Assembly: GCA_022496185.1 (NCBI GenBank)
Contig: WTXG01000003.1
Location: forward strand, 124,001-188,000
DNA length: 64,000 nucleotides
Source: Multifurca ochricompacta
Taxonomy: Eukaryota > Basidiomycota > Agaricomycetes > Russulales > Russulaceae
Direction: 5' to 3'
Of the stretch, positions 34,845-47,458 are shown in pieces (position 1 is the stretch's first letter; every line of letters starts with the position of its first letter). The notes beneath the pieces are model-generated. The model searched no databases. It had not been told where the DNA came from and was given only the letters and a program-made list of their open reading frames with translations. The translations under genes and the position numbers were made by a program.

Positions 34845-36829
34845 ATGTCTCCACTTCTAATATTTGTCCCGCTGTTCGATAAGCTCGTGACTATCCCTAT
34901 TCAAGAAAACACCTTTGCTGCGGAAATCAAGGCCGCTTTGTGGGAGAAGTTCAAGACCGTGCACATTGACAATATACAGGCTAGCGCTGGAGAACAAAAG
35001 CTTGGGGATGTTGACCAGAGCAGGAGACAAGATGGAACTTTGGCTACTGATGCGGACTGTGATGATTAGAACGCAGAGCGGGTAGGCGGTGATGAGGCCA
35101 TGCTCTCTCTTACAACTACTAATTCTTACTACAGCTGCTTGTTAACTTTAGAAATATGAATTGCCTTTGACTTGACACGCTCCGCTGTGCATTTCTAAGT
35201 ACACTATGCAATACAGCTTAAAGGAGGCAGATGAACACTCTGCCAGTGGGGATTTGGATTCTTGCGCCTTTCAAACCACTGCCGCGCTCTATGTAAGCCT
35301 GAACGTCCTTTGCGTATTAGTCGAGGGCGTTTCTGATGGAGCGCTGCGCAATTCACCTATAGCTTTACTCGTTGCATACTCAGTGGCATCATCCTGCCCC
35401 TCTCTCTTTCACCTTCCGGCATTCAACCTGGTGAGCGCGAATGCGAGCGCTGCGATTGTCCTATTGGTTCTAACACGTTAGCGGAAGGGATGAAACATTT
35501 ACACCGAGCACATAAGTACCCACATTGGCTATTCATCAACTACATCCCGTTCTTACGAGCTTCCCGGCCTCTTCTCGTGAGATCCGAACTTGAAGTGACA
35601 TGGGCTAATCCCGTGGGTGTGGAAACGCAGCCTGAGGTAGAAAGATAAATCTGGTCAAAACAATTATTTTGTAAGATACAGAAATATTGTCCTTAAATAC
35701 TGTAAGGAGTGTGCTGTGCTGTGATCGTATTTAATCATAATAAACGAGTGTGTAGGTATCGGTCACCTCTGATCCGGTCTGGCCTACTCTGATTCGTTAC
35801 CGGCTCAACAAAGAATATACCTTGGTCTACATGATAACCTTGTTGCAGAAATGTTGTGAAGCTCACTTGGTCACCTCATATTACCCCCTCGCCCCCTTCA
35901 CTTCCATCATTTCCGCGGTTTTCCCCCTGCATCCTTTTCGGCGAAGATGATGGCTCATACCTGTGGAATCATAATATTAGACAATCCTCCGGATCAGACT
36001 TCTTCAGTGCTCAGAGGGCCCAACCTTCTCTTCTCTTCCTCCGAGACGTTCTTCTCCTGTCTCAAGCCCTGAAGCTTCCCGGTGGGCTAGAAACAGGAAC
36101 AAGCATTGTTGGCTGAAGCGGGAGCGATTTTCATGGCATTACGCCCAAGTCGATGATACTGCAATCTCCTGCTCACATATGAAACCTTCGATAGCTCCGC
36201 ACGCAGTCCTTGGTGAATACTACAGGAGATTGTCGCTCAAGCGCTTGCACCAAGATTCACTAGGTTTTAATCCTCGCTGGTCAGCGCAACACTCTAACGC
36301 ACTCACTGCAAGGGATGGCTAGGCCCCAAGCAGGAGAGATGCCACCTCTTGCAGAACTCAAATCACAATCATCGCTCTAAGGATGTTCCCCGTGACCCGT
36401 GACTTGAATCTATCAGATATTGGACCGGATTTATTGCACATTCATAAACTCTTCCCTGTTCCTTTGAGAGCTGGGACTTGCTTCTGTACTTGTACTGCAC
36501 TGACCCTTTGAGATAAGATTCATGGTTTTTTCATCATGATACGCGTCAGTCTTTAACTCGCACCGGGGCGGCACTCGAAGGACCATCTGGGTTGGCGGCC
36601 AGCACATGTCCCCTTTCTTCTTCTCCTCGGATGCTTATCATGAAATTCTTCAATTATGAGGCATTTGACGAACACCCCCATGTCATGGAGAGTTTATCAG
36701 GTTTTCTGTGTCCGGACGGGATCTGCAGTAAATACTGTGCCCTGTACGGCACACCTACGGTGTTCGTCTATCCTTCCACATCAACGTTTTACCGCCTCGT
36801 AGCCGACTACTGAAAGCTACTTTTCATCT
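34845..36829 (+). pseudogene. Crinkler unit C1, header fused to tail by internal deletion
   Basis: The header (start MSPLLIFV, with IPIQEN) is open for about 40 codons and then joins directly to sequence that in copy C2 lies 3' of the kinase stop (compare 35015-35070 with 39265-39320). The nuclease and kinase parts, about 2 kb, are missing. The remaining tail (35020-36829) matches the copy B tail and ends where unit C2 begins. The short frame 34845-35069 could encode a 74-residue header-only peptide, but nothing shows that it is expressed. The header ATG is only 72 bp from the divergent TFIIIC start codon. Confidence 0.65.
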
Positions 36830-37110
36830 TTTCATGCGAGCATCGGCGGTATTCCTTATTTTGGAAATGATCGATTTTTGCAATTTGGAGTCTTGCTCGC
36901 CCTCCCCCCCAACTGTGCCACGCCTTTGGCATTTCTGACATGACTACGGAAGAGATGGCGAAAAAGAGACAAAAAAGAGGAGGCAGACGGGATAGATGGG
37001 AAAGATGGGACGACGTTGGCCTAGCTGACTAAGAATCTTCCTCCTTTATCTCTCTTCTCTCAGCTAGCTACAGTGAGACGTACTTACATCCCTTAAAAAT
37101 CGCTTCCACA

Positions 37111-39112
37111 TGCCTCGTCTTCCAATCTTCCTCCTTCCGTTCGATCGTATCCTCCATATTCCTATTGAAGATAGCACCATCACTGTTGACGTCTAGATTA
37201 TGTCTGGGACAAGCTCAAGACTGCTCTAATTACGCAGAACATTAACTATCTTCAACTTTCCCTCCAATCATTAGTTCGTGATCTTTACGTGCCACCGTAA
37301 AATCCTACAACTAGCTTTTTTTAGCCCGGTCCCATTGATATCGAACCAGAGGAGACTCTGATCGAGCGAGTGCAGAGTTGCGCCAACGATCTCAGAGAAA
37401 TCCCTCCTATAGACAAAGTGTCCATGCATCCCACTTGGCTCACATCAGACGCCATTCAACTCATACTTCACATAGAACCAGGCAAGCATTAACCAAATTG
37501 TGGTCATATCTTCGATAATAACGTTCAGATAATAACGCTCAGCTATTACGCCAGAGATTCCACAGGAACCGCCTCAAAAAAGAAGAAAGATCAAACAAGT
37601 CAACTTCCTATCAGGACCTTTTGTCACTAGTCCACCATCTAGCCTTGGATACGTTCATGCCATGCGCGACGTGCAAAAAAAACCTGATGAACGTATTGCA
37701 AACGACCGCCCAAATGTTGACGCTGATCTTCCCCCAATCTCCCTCATGTACCATGGGTTTGGGCGATTCCTCGATTGCATCCACACTGATTCCACCAATT
37801 TGGAACGCGTCGCGAACAAGCCCAAGTTTGAAATGGCCATCGACAAGTTTATCTGTGAGATGTCCATCTTTTATGAATCCGAATCAGCTCGTCAGTCCAA
37901 GACCCTGGACTGCCTCAATGACATTTTTGAATCTTATCTTGGAAAAAAACCATACTCCTTAATCATACCTTCAATTATTACTGGGCAGCGTTCAACAGAT
38001 GGTCACGCCATTGGACCAATAGGAACCATTGAGGTCGGAGTTCAGATCAAGAATGAATTCGGAACAAGCAGTTGTGACCCATCAGTAGAGTTTGCTGCAT
38101 ATTATACACAATCACTCCATGCAAAAGCCTTAAAATATTTGGAAAATAATTTTCTTTTCCCTGCACTAGGTATTGTAGTCGTTGGTGAGCATCTAAACCT
38201 TCTGTGACGATTCCACTGTAGACTAATCTCCTTTCAGGGGCACACATTGGGTTTTATGCACTGACATTTACTACCACGACACGGCTAGTGTCTTTAACAC
38301 CACTCCTTCCCATGGCAATAGAGAATGGGAACCGAAATGCCAGACAGGACCTGCTGAAGGCATTTGAAGCTGCTTGCATCCTTCGCATTCATATCAATCA
38401 AGACACACAAAACTATAAGGACAATCCCCAGGAGTGCCCGCTTCCAGGTAATTTCCCTTATGTCAATCAGGTCCCTGCTATTCCTGGCCCTGGGATATTC
38501 AACTTTCAGATTGACAGGGAAGCATATCAAGGGGAAGGTGGAATACGATATCTGAACCGGTTCATCTACATGGCGACTGCCACTGACTCAGAAGACAAAC
38601 ACAAGGTCATCGTCAAGTTCACACGACGATACTTCCGAGACCTTCATGAATTCTGTGCACAGGAAGGTCATGCACCCAAACTACTGGGCTATGGGAATGC
38701 TCCTGATGGGTGGCACGTTGTTGTGATGGAATGGATCGACAATGAAGAATCTGATCTGCAACGTTATTCATCAAAATACCTTGGGACATGGTCGGCTGAT
38801 CTCAGGCGATTGGTAAACAGATTTCATGAAAAGGGATGGGTGCATGGGGACCTTAGAGATGCAAATTTGATCATCAGCAGGACAAACCCAGAACGTATAA
38901 TGTTGGTAGATTTTGATTGGGGTGGGGATTTGAATTCTGGACCAGTACGATATCCGACTTCTCTACTCAACCCTGAGTTGGTAAGAGAGGATCCAAATGA
39001 TTTATGGATCACGAAGGAGCGTGATAAGTTGGTTCTCGAATTCGCATTAAGAAAGCTGGAGGGAAAGGAAGAGGTACGAAATGTATCAATTTGTATCCAA
39101 TCAGCAGACTAA
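37111..39112 (+). pseudogene. Crinkler-like nuclease-kinase, copy C2, with broken header
   Basis: Exon 2 is about 37325..37491 (GC donor, as in copy A), exon 3 37555..38184, exon 4 38238..39112 (donor GTGAGC, acceptor TTTCAG). Nuclease-like and kinase parts are open and very close to copy B: EVGVQIKNEFGTSSCDP, then VIVKFTRR, HGDLRDAN and VDFDWGG, with one codon missing before DPND. The header exon at 37111 starts normally (MPRLPIFL) but hits TAG at about 37194 and is out of frame before the LVRDLY block. Unless translation starts inside exon 3, the full protein cannot be made. The clean reading frame of the other exons suggests a recent break or use of an alternative start. Confidence 0.6.
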
Positions 39113-39362
39113 CTTGAGACTCCCAGGTTCAATGATGTGTTTCTCAGTTATATCCATAACGCGTGAACAAGATACGGTACATGGTGTAGAAAATGTTATT
39201 GATGGTTCAATTTAACTACTCTCCAGTGCCTGTGTTGTCGTTGTCGGCGTTGTTTCCACATGAGAGTAGGAGACGAGATGGAACTTTGGCTACTGATACG
39301 GACTGTAATGATCAGTTCGCAGAGCGGGTAGGCGGTGATGAAGCCATGCTTTCTCTTACAAC

Positions 39363-39942
39363 TAGTGTTCGCTACGGGTAGGTGCAACCCGCCGGGTATG
39401 TGGCCAGAGTACATGCGGGTACGGGTCCGGGTCCGAGTCTTCATACCCCTCATGTGACCCCTACCCGCGGACGCCCAACCCTTACCTGCCAGAGTGGGTA
39501 TGGTGAAATTGGAAGGGCGCAATAAGGGTGGCAATGCATGCAGCGCATTGCACCAGCCACAGATAGTACATGTATTGTAGATACTGTATACAGACCCAGT
39601 GGTCCCATTGCATACAACTCAGGCTCTTCTATGTTTGGGAGCTTGGATGAAGGCAGGTTATGTGGAGACTGCTGATTTAAAGTATGCAGTATCTCAACCT
39701 GATACTAAAAATGATGAAGAATAGCCAGATGATGAATGGATTATAGCTTAAGTAGTACAATGTCATTCTAGGCTACTAGACTTGGAATGTAAAATATCTA
39801 CCCTTACCCACGGGTATATGACCCATGGTGTACCCATACCCATTATAGCAAACCCGTACTCTTGGTGTAACGGTCCGGGTACATACGGGTACGGTGTTCG
39901 GGTCCGTGTGTTTTTACCCACGGTTACCCGTGGCGAACACTA
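39363..39942. mobile_element. hAT-like non-autonomous element (MITE) 1
   Basis: A 580-bp insertion in the tail of C2, absent from C1 and copy B. Terminal inverted repeats are TAGTGTTCGC(T/C)ACGGGTA at both ends. A perfect 8-bp direct repeat, CTTACAAC, lies at 39355-39362 and 39943-39950; C1 has it once (35113-35120). An 8-bp duplication with a TAG-starting terminal repeat is typical of the hAT superfamily. The interior is rich in GGGTACGGGT/ACCCGTACCC strings and contains no transposase frame. Confidence 0.85.
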
Positions 39943-40083
39943 CTTACAACTACAATTCTTACTACAGCTGCTTGTTAACTTTACGAATCCGAATTGCCTT
40001 TGACTTGACACGCTCCGCTGTGCATTTCTAAGTGCACTATGCAATACAGCTTAAAGGAGGCAGATGAACACTCTGCCAGTGGG

Positions 40084-41654
40084 TAGGGATCAGCAAGGGT
40101 TTTCATACCCGCGCGGGTAATCGCCGCGAGTTTTGACGGGTACGGGTACGGGTATACATCTCTCAACCCGCCAGAAACCCGTACCCGCGCAGCGGGTTTG
40201 GCGGGTATAGGTGGCCGTCGGTCATTGACACGATCAGCAGAAATTTAATGATAAAACACATCTGTAGCCAAAAAATGACAAGGTATGATCTGATTTATGC
40301 TACAGGGTTTCTGTAAATATGTTCTAGTGTTGTCCTATAAAATATCAAAGCAGATCAACTATGCGATGTAAAATAAAAGTGTTATCAGTGATCCACTTTC
40401 TTGAAAATCCTGATGCAACTGTTTTATTAATGCACGATCAATTCTGCTGTCTGGCACTATCTCAAATACACTCTAGACTACTTTGGACTATTCTATAATC
40501 TAATTATCAAATTATTTTACTGAAACAAGGCCCGCGTGTATCTACAGGCTGCATAAGGCAGCGACTACATTGCATCGCAGCATCGCATATTGGTCTGATC
40601 TCCTTCCTATTAAGGAATGTTGACTTAACGATTGCGGCTGCGATTTTCCATCGACACATCTTATCTACTAACGCGCGATCTTCCGCCGGTCTGGCACTGT
40701 TTAGAATCCATACTAAACTATTTTAGACTACCCTATAATCAGATTATCATTTATATTACTCAAACAATGGCCGCGTGTCTCTATCAGTGTCCTTTGCTGC
40801 GTAGGGCAGCGACTACTTTGAATCGCATGGACCGGGTCAGAACGGTCTGAACTCCTTCTTATCTTATCTAAAGCTAAGAAGGTCGACTTGCATAACGCGC
40901 GCGCCCTCAGGATGGCTTTCAAGCGGTTCGGGATGCCAAAAATGCGCATCCAGGACACTTATTAGATCGAGTCCAGCGCCAAGGACTATCCAGTCGCTAC
41001 CGGTCTGTCTCAACACCAAGATACTGGTACAGAGGTTCTGGGATAGCGGTCCGACATGATTGTGATCATGCGTAGAAACACAACAGAAACGCGTTCACAA
41101 ATTAATTAGATACTTAGATATACATCTAAGATCTGACATGTGATCAAATCACATCATAAAAGAGATAGCGAGATAACGCGTTCGTTTAATCTAGTAGCTG
41201 ATATAGTATATAAATGTATATAAAAGCCACTGTATAACTACTGTAATAAATTAGTTGCTATCGCTCTATTGAAGACATCTAAGCCTCGCAGCTAACAAGG
41301 TGAGACTCGGATAAGATAGTAGTAAAGTAGTATCTAAAGTACAAGCTGCGCCACGCCTGTTCCACAAAATGAAACCAGAATAATAAGATAATAATGTAAA
41401 TAAATAATCAACTTAACTTCCGAACATAAATCAACAATCATTGAGGGATCCTGAGTAGCCACAAATGAATGCGTTGTATCCAAGTGCGTATCTCCTTGAC
41501 CGGGATGGACCGGGCCAGATATCCGAAATGCGCGATGCAAGTAAAGAACTTGCACGCGTTTACACAAGTAACCCGCGGGTTACCCGTACCCTTAGCGACG
41601 GGTATGGGTACGGGTACCATGAAGATACCCGGGGGTTACCCCTGCTATTCACTA
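40084..41654. mobile_element. hAT-like non-autonomous element 2
   Basis: A 1571-bp insertion in the same tail, with the 8-bp target duplication CCAGTGGG at 40076-40083 and 41655-41662 (single copy in C1 near 35239). Ends are TAGGGATCAGCAAGGGT and, inverted, TAGTGAATAGCAGGGGT. GGGTACGGGTA-type strings cluster inside both ends, and the middle is AT-rich. Two diverged direct repeats of about 180 bp lie at about 40440-40620 and 40680-40860; both contain GGCCGCGTGT-like and GCAGCGACTAC strings. I see no transposase frame. Confidence 0.8.
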
Positions 41655-43067
41655 CCAGTGGGGATTTGGATTCTTGCACCTTTCAAACCACTACCGCGCT
41701 CTATGTAAGCTCCCATGTCCTTTGCAAGGGCGTTTCTGATGGAGCGCTGCGCAATTCACCTATAGCTTTACTCGTTGCATCCTCAGTGGCATCATCCTGC
41801 CCCTCTCTCTTTCATCTTCCGGCATTCAACCTGGTGAGCGCGAATGCGAGCGCTGCGATTGTCCTATGGTTCTAACACGTTAGCGGAAGGATGAAACATT
41901 TACACCGAGCACATAAGTATCCACATTGGCTATATTTATCAACTACATCCCGGTTCTTCGAGCTTCCCGGCCTCTTCTCGTGAGATCCGAACTTGAAGTG
42001 ACATGGGCTAATCCCGTGGGGAGTCATCGGAGACACTACCTTAGTCTACGTGATAGCCTTGTCCAGCAATGTCGCGACGCTCGCTTTGGCCACCTTCGCT
42101 TCCATCGTTTCCGCGGCCTTTCCCCCTGCGTCCTTTTCGGCGAAGATGATGGCTCATAACAATACAAGACGATCCTCCGGATCAGACTTCTTCAGTGCTC
42201 AGAGGGCCTAACTTCTCTCCTCTTCCTCCGATACGTTCTTCTCTCGCCTCACCCCGGTGGGCTCGGAACAGGAACAAGTATTGTCAGTTGAAGCGGCAAC
42301 AATTTTACAGCTTTACGATTATACTGCGCTCTCCAGCTCACATGTGAAACCTTTAATAGCTCTGCACGCAGTCCTTGGTGAATACTACAGGAGCTCGCTT
42401 GCGCCAAGATCTACTAGGTTTCAGTCCTTGCTGACCAGTACAATATTTCATTCACTACAAGAAATGTGTAGATTCCAAGCAGGAGAGATGTGACTTCTTG
42501 GAGTAGTTAAATAACAATCGTTGCCCTGAGCACATTCTCATCAAGAAACATGTTCCCGATGACTGTTGGATCAGATTTATTGGTCACTCGGAAATTCTTC
42601 CTTTGAGAGCTGGAACTTGCTTCTGTACTTGGACTAAAATGACCCTTTGAGATAGGAGTCATGGTCTCTTTCATCATGATACGCGTCGGTCTTTAACTCG
42701 ACACCGGGGCGGCACTCGGAGGACCATCTGGGTCGGCAGCCAGCACATGTCCCCTTTCTTCTTCTCCTCGGATGCTTATCATGAAATCCTTCAATTGTGA
42801 GGCATTTGCGAACACCCCCATGTCATTGGAGAGTGTATCAGGTCCTTTCCGTGTCCGGACGGGATCTGCGGTAAATACTTTGCCCTGTACGGCATACCCA
42901 CGGTGTTAATCCATCCTTCCACATCAACGTTTTACCGTCTCGTAGCCGACTACTGAAAGCGACTTATCTTCATGCGAGCATCGGCTATTCCTTATTTTGA
43001 AGATGATCGACAATGCTTTTTACAATTTGGAGTCCTGCCGGTCCCCCCCGCGACTGTGCCACGCCTT

Positions 43068-45379
43068 TTGGTGTGCATGTGCCCCGTGTATACGATACCT
43101 ATCCGATTTAAGCGCAATCACCTTTGTGACGAGCTCCCTGATCAAAGTGCATCCGACTGTTCTTCGGAGCCGCGCCTCGGACGGGGAGGGGGGTGGCTCT
43201 CAACTTTTGTTGCGACTCATTTGGGCGTCCATCAACTTATTTTTACTTCTACTGCCGTCCGTTCTATACTGCCCTTGCGTAAAGTGCATTGGTGACAGGG
43301 TGTCAAAATATGCCTGGAAGTCTCAGAAATTTAGTAATCATATAATCACAAGACTTCGTCAAACGCCCTCTGCCTTGTACAAATTGCTGGGCGTAAACTC
43401 CTGTCATGCTCTATTTTACGTCCGGGATTTCTATGACCCTATCAGATCTATTTGCATAATTGAACTAAAAGCAGATTTACGCCAATCGTGTCATTCACCA
43501 GTGACGTTTGTTCATTGATGTTACGTTGGATGTGACCCAGACTGCGCAAACACTACGGCTCTGCGCGTCCGGGAAGGACGGCTCACGATACTGTGCCATC
43601 GCATTACCCACCCGAATTATCTGCCACGCAGGATCTTTTTTGTCGCTATCGCCCGCGGCGGACCAACATCATGATCACTAGTACATCTTTTGTTCTCGTT
43701 TTGACAATAGCACCCTTGCGCTGCGACTCGGCACACAGAGATCTGCGCAAGATAAAACCAACCTCTCTACGCTGACATCAACTTATATATCCGCGGTGGT
43801 TTACCAAGATGTTGGCGTAACACGCTCGTCTTCTCTTGTTTAACACCAAGGGTTTCGCACACATGAGTATTGCGTCACGTGAAGAATACGTACGATCTAG
43901 ATCTGCTATCAAGTAATCGGGGTTCAGTTAACTGTTAAGGTGTCCTTGCAGTTCTCGCCGAAGAAAATGTGACTTTCAATGTTCGTGAAGTTTCCAGAGC
44001 GTTTATGCGCTGCGCTGCTTATCTAGCTCACAAAAGAGGAAGATCACGCGCGTGAACTATTCCGAAGTTTTGCACGAGGACTAGATTTAACATCCACGAA
44101 CATACTGATCAAATGTTGCTCGCAACCACTTCTTCAACTGCCTTGTTGCATTCGACGAAGCGTTATCACATACGCACTACCAGCTCCAGAACCAAATTCA
44201 GGTTGTAGGAATCTTCCGACCAAGGTAAGAAGAGTCTTAGTCTCATATGACCTGCTCCTTGCCTAAGACGGGTTGCTCATCCAGGTTATGCAGGATGAAC
44301 CGTACACCATCACAATGACACAAACATGGTCATAGCCATTTTTGACCTCCCCGGTTGTGGAAGGACGTGGCGATAAACTTGCACGACAACATGCTGACAA
44401 TATCCGGGGAGAGAAAGTGATCTCGAAAATTTGCCATACCCCTGCTCCTGGATTACATACTCATTTTCGCTGCGCTCTGAGTCTACCTTTCGTTTCCTCA
44501 GAGAGTCCAGGTGAGGCTCTGATACTCTATTTTTTTTGGCATACCGAGACAGGGTATGACTGAATGTCTATGTTGCGAGGTGAGGATAGATGGAGGAGGT
44601 CTTGACCATCAGGTATCCAAATCCGTGCCTGAGACGGTGCCGGCGAGGATCGCCATCGCTAACTAGACATACCTCAAAAACAAAACGTAACGACCTGGTG
44701 AATTGGAATGCACAATCTTAGGATGTGGATTCGCAGATTATACTCCCCCAAAACACCTGTAAAGATTTATTAAGTTAGGCGATGAATAAAAAATATTGAT
44801 ACTACCGAACCGAGGTCTGACAGTCCGCGGAATGTACATCGCGTGCTATTACAGTTCTGGCATGGAAGAATGGTGTTAGTGAGGAAGATTTGCTCGATCA
44901 CCCACTTCTCTGGATGTTCAACAAGTTGGGCCAGGATGTTGGAGTTCAATCCCGCCGCCGACAGCAGCGGACGAAACGAAAAGAAGAGATCATTGTCATC
45001 GAAACAAGATGATCTGAATAGGTCACATCAAGTGATCTCCGAATCTCTCGTAATTTTCCTTGGCAATTACAACCCGTGCGAAGTTAAAATGTCGGGACTG
45101 ACTTACCGAAGTTCCTCTTCGAACCCTCGAACCCTCGAATCCTCGAAGAACACTTGCGGTTGGTCAATGTAAGAACGCTCTATCGATAATCCGGCCAGGA
45201 ACTTTCTCCGCGGAATGGCGGAGGCAGACAGCCGAAATTCAATAAAGAAAAGAAAATGACTCCTGCCGCATCGGCCTTTTAGAGATGCCCCCACCATTAG
45301 GGTTTATAAACTACCCTTGACCAAGCAGATATACCTCTCTCCTAGCTTAGGGACACTCTGCTTCAGTTTACAATTCAGT
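43068..45379. other. Intergenic, no gene recognised
   Basis: About 2.3 kb between the Crinkler cluster and the MFS transporter. Only chance reading frames were found. There is a small direct repeat of CCTCGAA-type units at 45115-45145. It may hold old repeat DNA that I cannot assign. Confidence 0.5.
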
Positions 45380-47458
45380 ATGGTCCTTGGGCACGAAACT
45401 CAGAAAACTCACTCTCTCGGCCGCTCTTTGCTGCCAGATGCGCCGATGTCATATTCACAGAAGGAGAAGGGGGGTACAAAAGCCCTAGCTCCTCCCCAAG
45501 ACTCGGCGTACCGCAGACACGCTCAGGACAACTTTCCTGATGGCGGCCTACGGGCTTGGCTTGTGGTATTCGGGGTGCGTCCCTTACCCATCCTTTCTTC
45601 GTGTGGTCGACGATAACATATGATCAAGGGCGCATGCGCTGCCTTTTCAACGTGAGCGCCTCCGTGTGTCTCACTTAACATCCATCTTTCAAGGAGCTGA
45701 TGATATTGCACGCAGATTCGGCTACGTGAATTCCTGGGGTGTAAGTAGTTCATCAGGCTCAGGCTCAACGGTTCAGAATGCTGATCGTACCGTGCGCATA
45801 CCATACCAGGTTTTTCAAGATCATTATCAGAACGTCTTATTGAAAGGAACCTCACCTTCTACCATGTACGTCATATTATTATTTGTTGCTCCAAATATTT
45901 CGTCAATGTTGTCATCTTTAAGCGCCTGGATAGGGTCTACGCAAGTAAGTGTTTAGGTTAATGGGTCGCTTGTAACCGCCCAAATGGAATTGACAATTTG
46001 AATCAGTATGCTTTGGTATTCTTCCCAGCGCTCATCTCTGGTCGCCTATTCGATATCGGCTATCTTCGTGGTCCTCTGATCCTCGCATCGATAAATCTTG
46101 TCCTGTGCACTTTCCTCATCGCAGAATGCCAAAAGTACTGGCAATTTCTGCTCTGTCAAGGCTTTGGCGTTGGTGTCAGTTTCCAATACGCTTTTCCTTC
46201 AGTAACTAGTTTGCTAACCCTTTTCGTTCTCAGGTTTCATGTGGTCTCATATTTGGACCTGTGATGAGCGTCGTAGCCCATTGGTTCAAAAAGAGGCGGT
46301 CTACGGCTATGGGAGTTGTTGCCTTTGCCTCGTCTATAGGGGGCACAGTGCTTCCGATCGCGTTCCGCAACTTGAATGCCACAGTAGGGTACGCGCAAAT
46401 CGTAAGCCACGACCTTAATCGGCTAAGATGACTGTCTGTAGGTTCAAATGGTCAATGAGAATTATCGCATTCGTCTTAATGTTTAGTCTGGGACTTACCA
46501 TCCTGGTACGCACACCGGATTGCATACACAAGTAGCGAAACGCACAATTTGACGAGAGAGTTTCAGACGCTAGAACGCAGACTACCGCCGGTTGTCGCCT
46601 CCGGAGGGTTGTTCAACCTGAAGCAGTTCAGGTCGCCCGCCTATTCTGTCTATACAGCAGCTGGGTTTGTCGCGTTTCTCGGGCTTTACACAGGTCAGTT
46701 TAAAGCAGTCAGCACGCAGCAACACCATCTTCGTTTAAAGGGAAAAAAAAAAGATCAACTGACCTGGTTTCCACCCTAACTCACAGTGCTCACCTTTATC
46801 GACGAAAGTGCGCCATCGCAAGGCGTCCCGGACAACATTTCTTCATACCTCGTCGCAATTGCTAATGCAGGTTCAGCTGTCGGCCGCCTTGCCAGCGGCA
46901 TCCTCGCCGACCGCGTAGGTAAATTAACCCCCCCCCCCCTATCTCCCGAAGCTCCAGCACCTTCTCACCACTACCATTCTACCATATGAGCAGGTGCGAT
47001 AAACGTCATGGCACCCGCGACGCTCTTCGCGGGCGTGCTGACCTTCATCTGGCCACACCTGCACGGGACAGGCGCGCTCGTCACTCTCGCGCTGCTCTAC
47101 GGCGCTTCGTCCGGCGGGTTTGCGGGGCTTATCGGCGTCCCGATGATATCTCTCGGTGATAGTACGGACGTCGGGCGTCGCACGGGGATGTACCTCACCA
47201 TACTCTCCCTCGGCGCGCTGGCGGGCCCACCAATATCCGGGGCTATCAATCATGCCACGGGAGGGTATACGGCCGTTGGGGTTTACGCAGGTAAGCCAGT
47301 CAGGACTTCTGCCTGATAAAACCATTGAGACTGAAGAAATACTGATTACTTCCTCCCCCCTTTTTTTTTTTGCCACAGGGTCTTCGGTTATGGTTGCTGT
47401 GGTGCTGTTAGTAATGTCTCGGTACTTCACCTTAGGTGGGTGGAAAGGCAAGGTGTAA
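45380..47458 (+). CDS. Monocarboxylate-type MFS transporter (MCT family)
   Basis: Plasma-membrane or organelle MFS carrier of the monocarboxylate porter type; substrate unknown. Twelve exons: 45380..45574, 45629..45651, 45716..45740, 45810..45865, 45923..45944, 46007..46174, 46234..46388, 46442..46505, 46567..46693, 46787..46918, 46994..47290, 47379..47458, all in phase, 447 aa. Three exons are only 22-25 nt. After a polar 50-residue N-terminus comes the fungal MCT signature DGGLRAWLVVFG, then FGYVNSWGVFQDHYQ, ISGRLFDIGYLRGPL, VAHWFKKRRSTAMGVV (the loop between TM4 and TM5), FIDESAPSQGV, NAGSAVGRLASGILADRVG and SLGDSTDVGRRTGM. About twelve hydrophobic segments are present, the usual size. No break was found. 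Confidence 0.9.

Larger units (their letters stand above)
36830..43067 (+). repeat. Crinkler unit C2 with split tail, plus start of a third unit
   Basis: One unit of about 4 kb once the two hAT-like insertions are removed: upstream region 36830-37110, coding part 37111-39112, and tail in three pieces (39113-39362, 39943-40083, 41655-42960). The tail is followed by about 100 bp matching the upstream region again (42961-43067), as C1 is followed by C2. The units are therefore arranged head to tail. Confidence 0.75.

Noticed and set aside
39363..41654. Telomere-like repeats (GGGTACGGGTAC strings)
   Set aside because: They are irregular, occur in both orientations and cluster near the ends of TIR-bounded elements, so they are subterminal repeats and not telomeric arrays.
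41655..43067. A separate fourth Crinkler copy (D)
   Set aside because: Removing the two hAT-like insertions makes this stretch the direct continuation of the C2 tail.
42997..43518. 173-codon frame with a hydrophobic stretch
   Set aside because: It starts inside the repeat-unit remnant and continues into unrelated DNA; no family resemblance or splice context.
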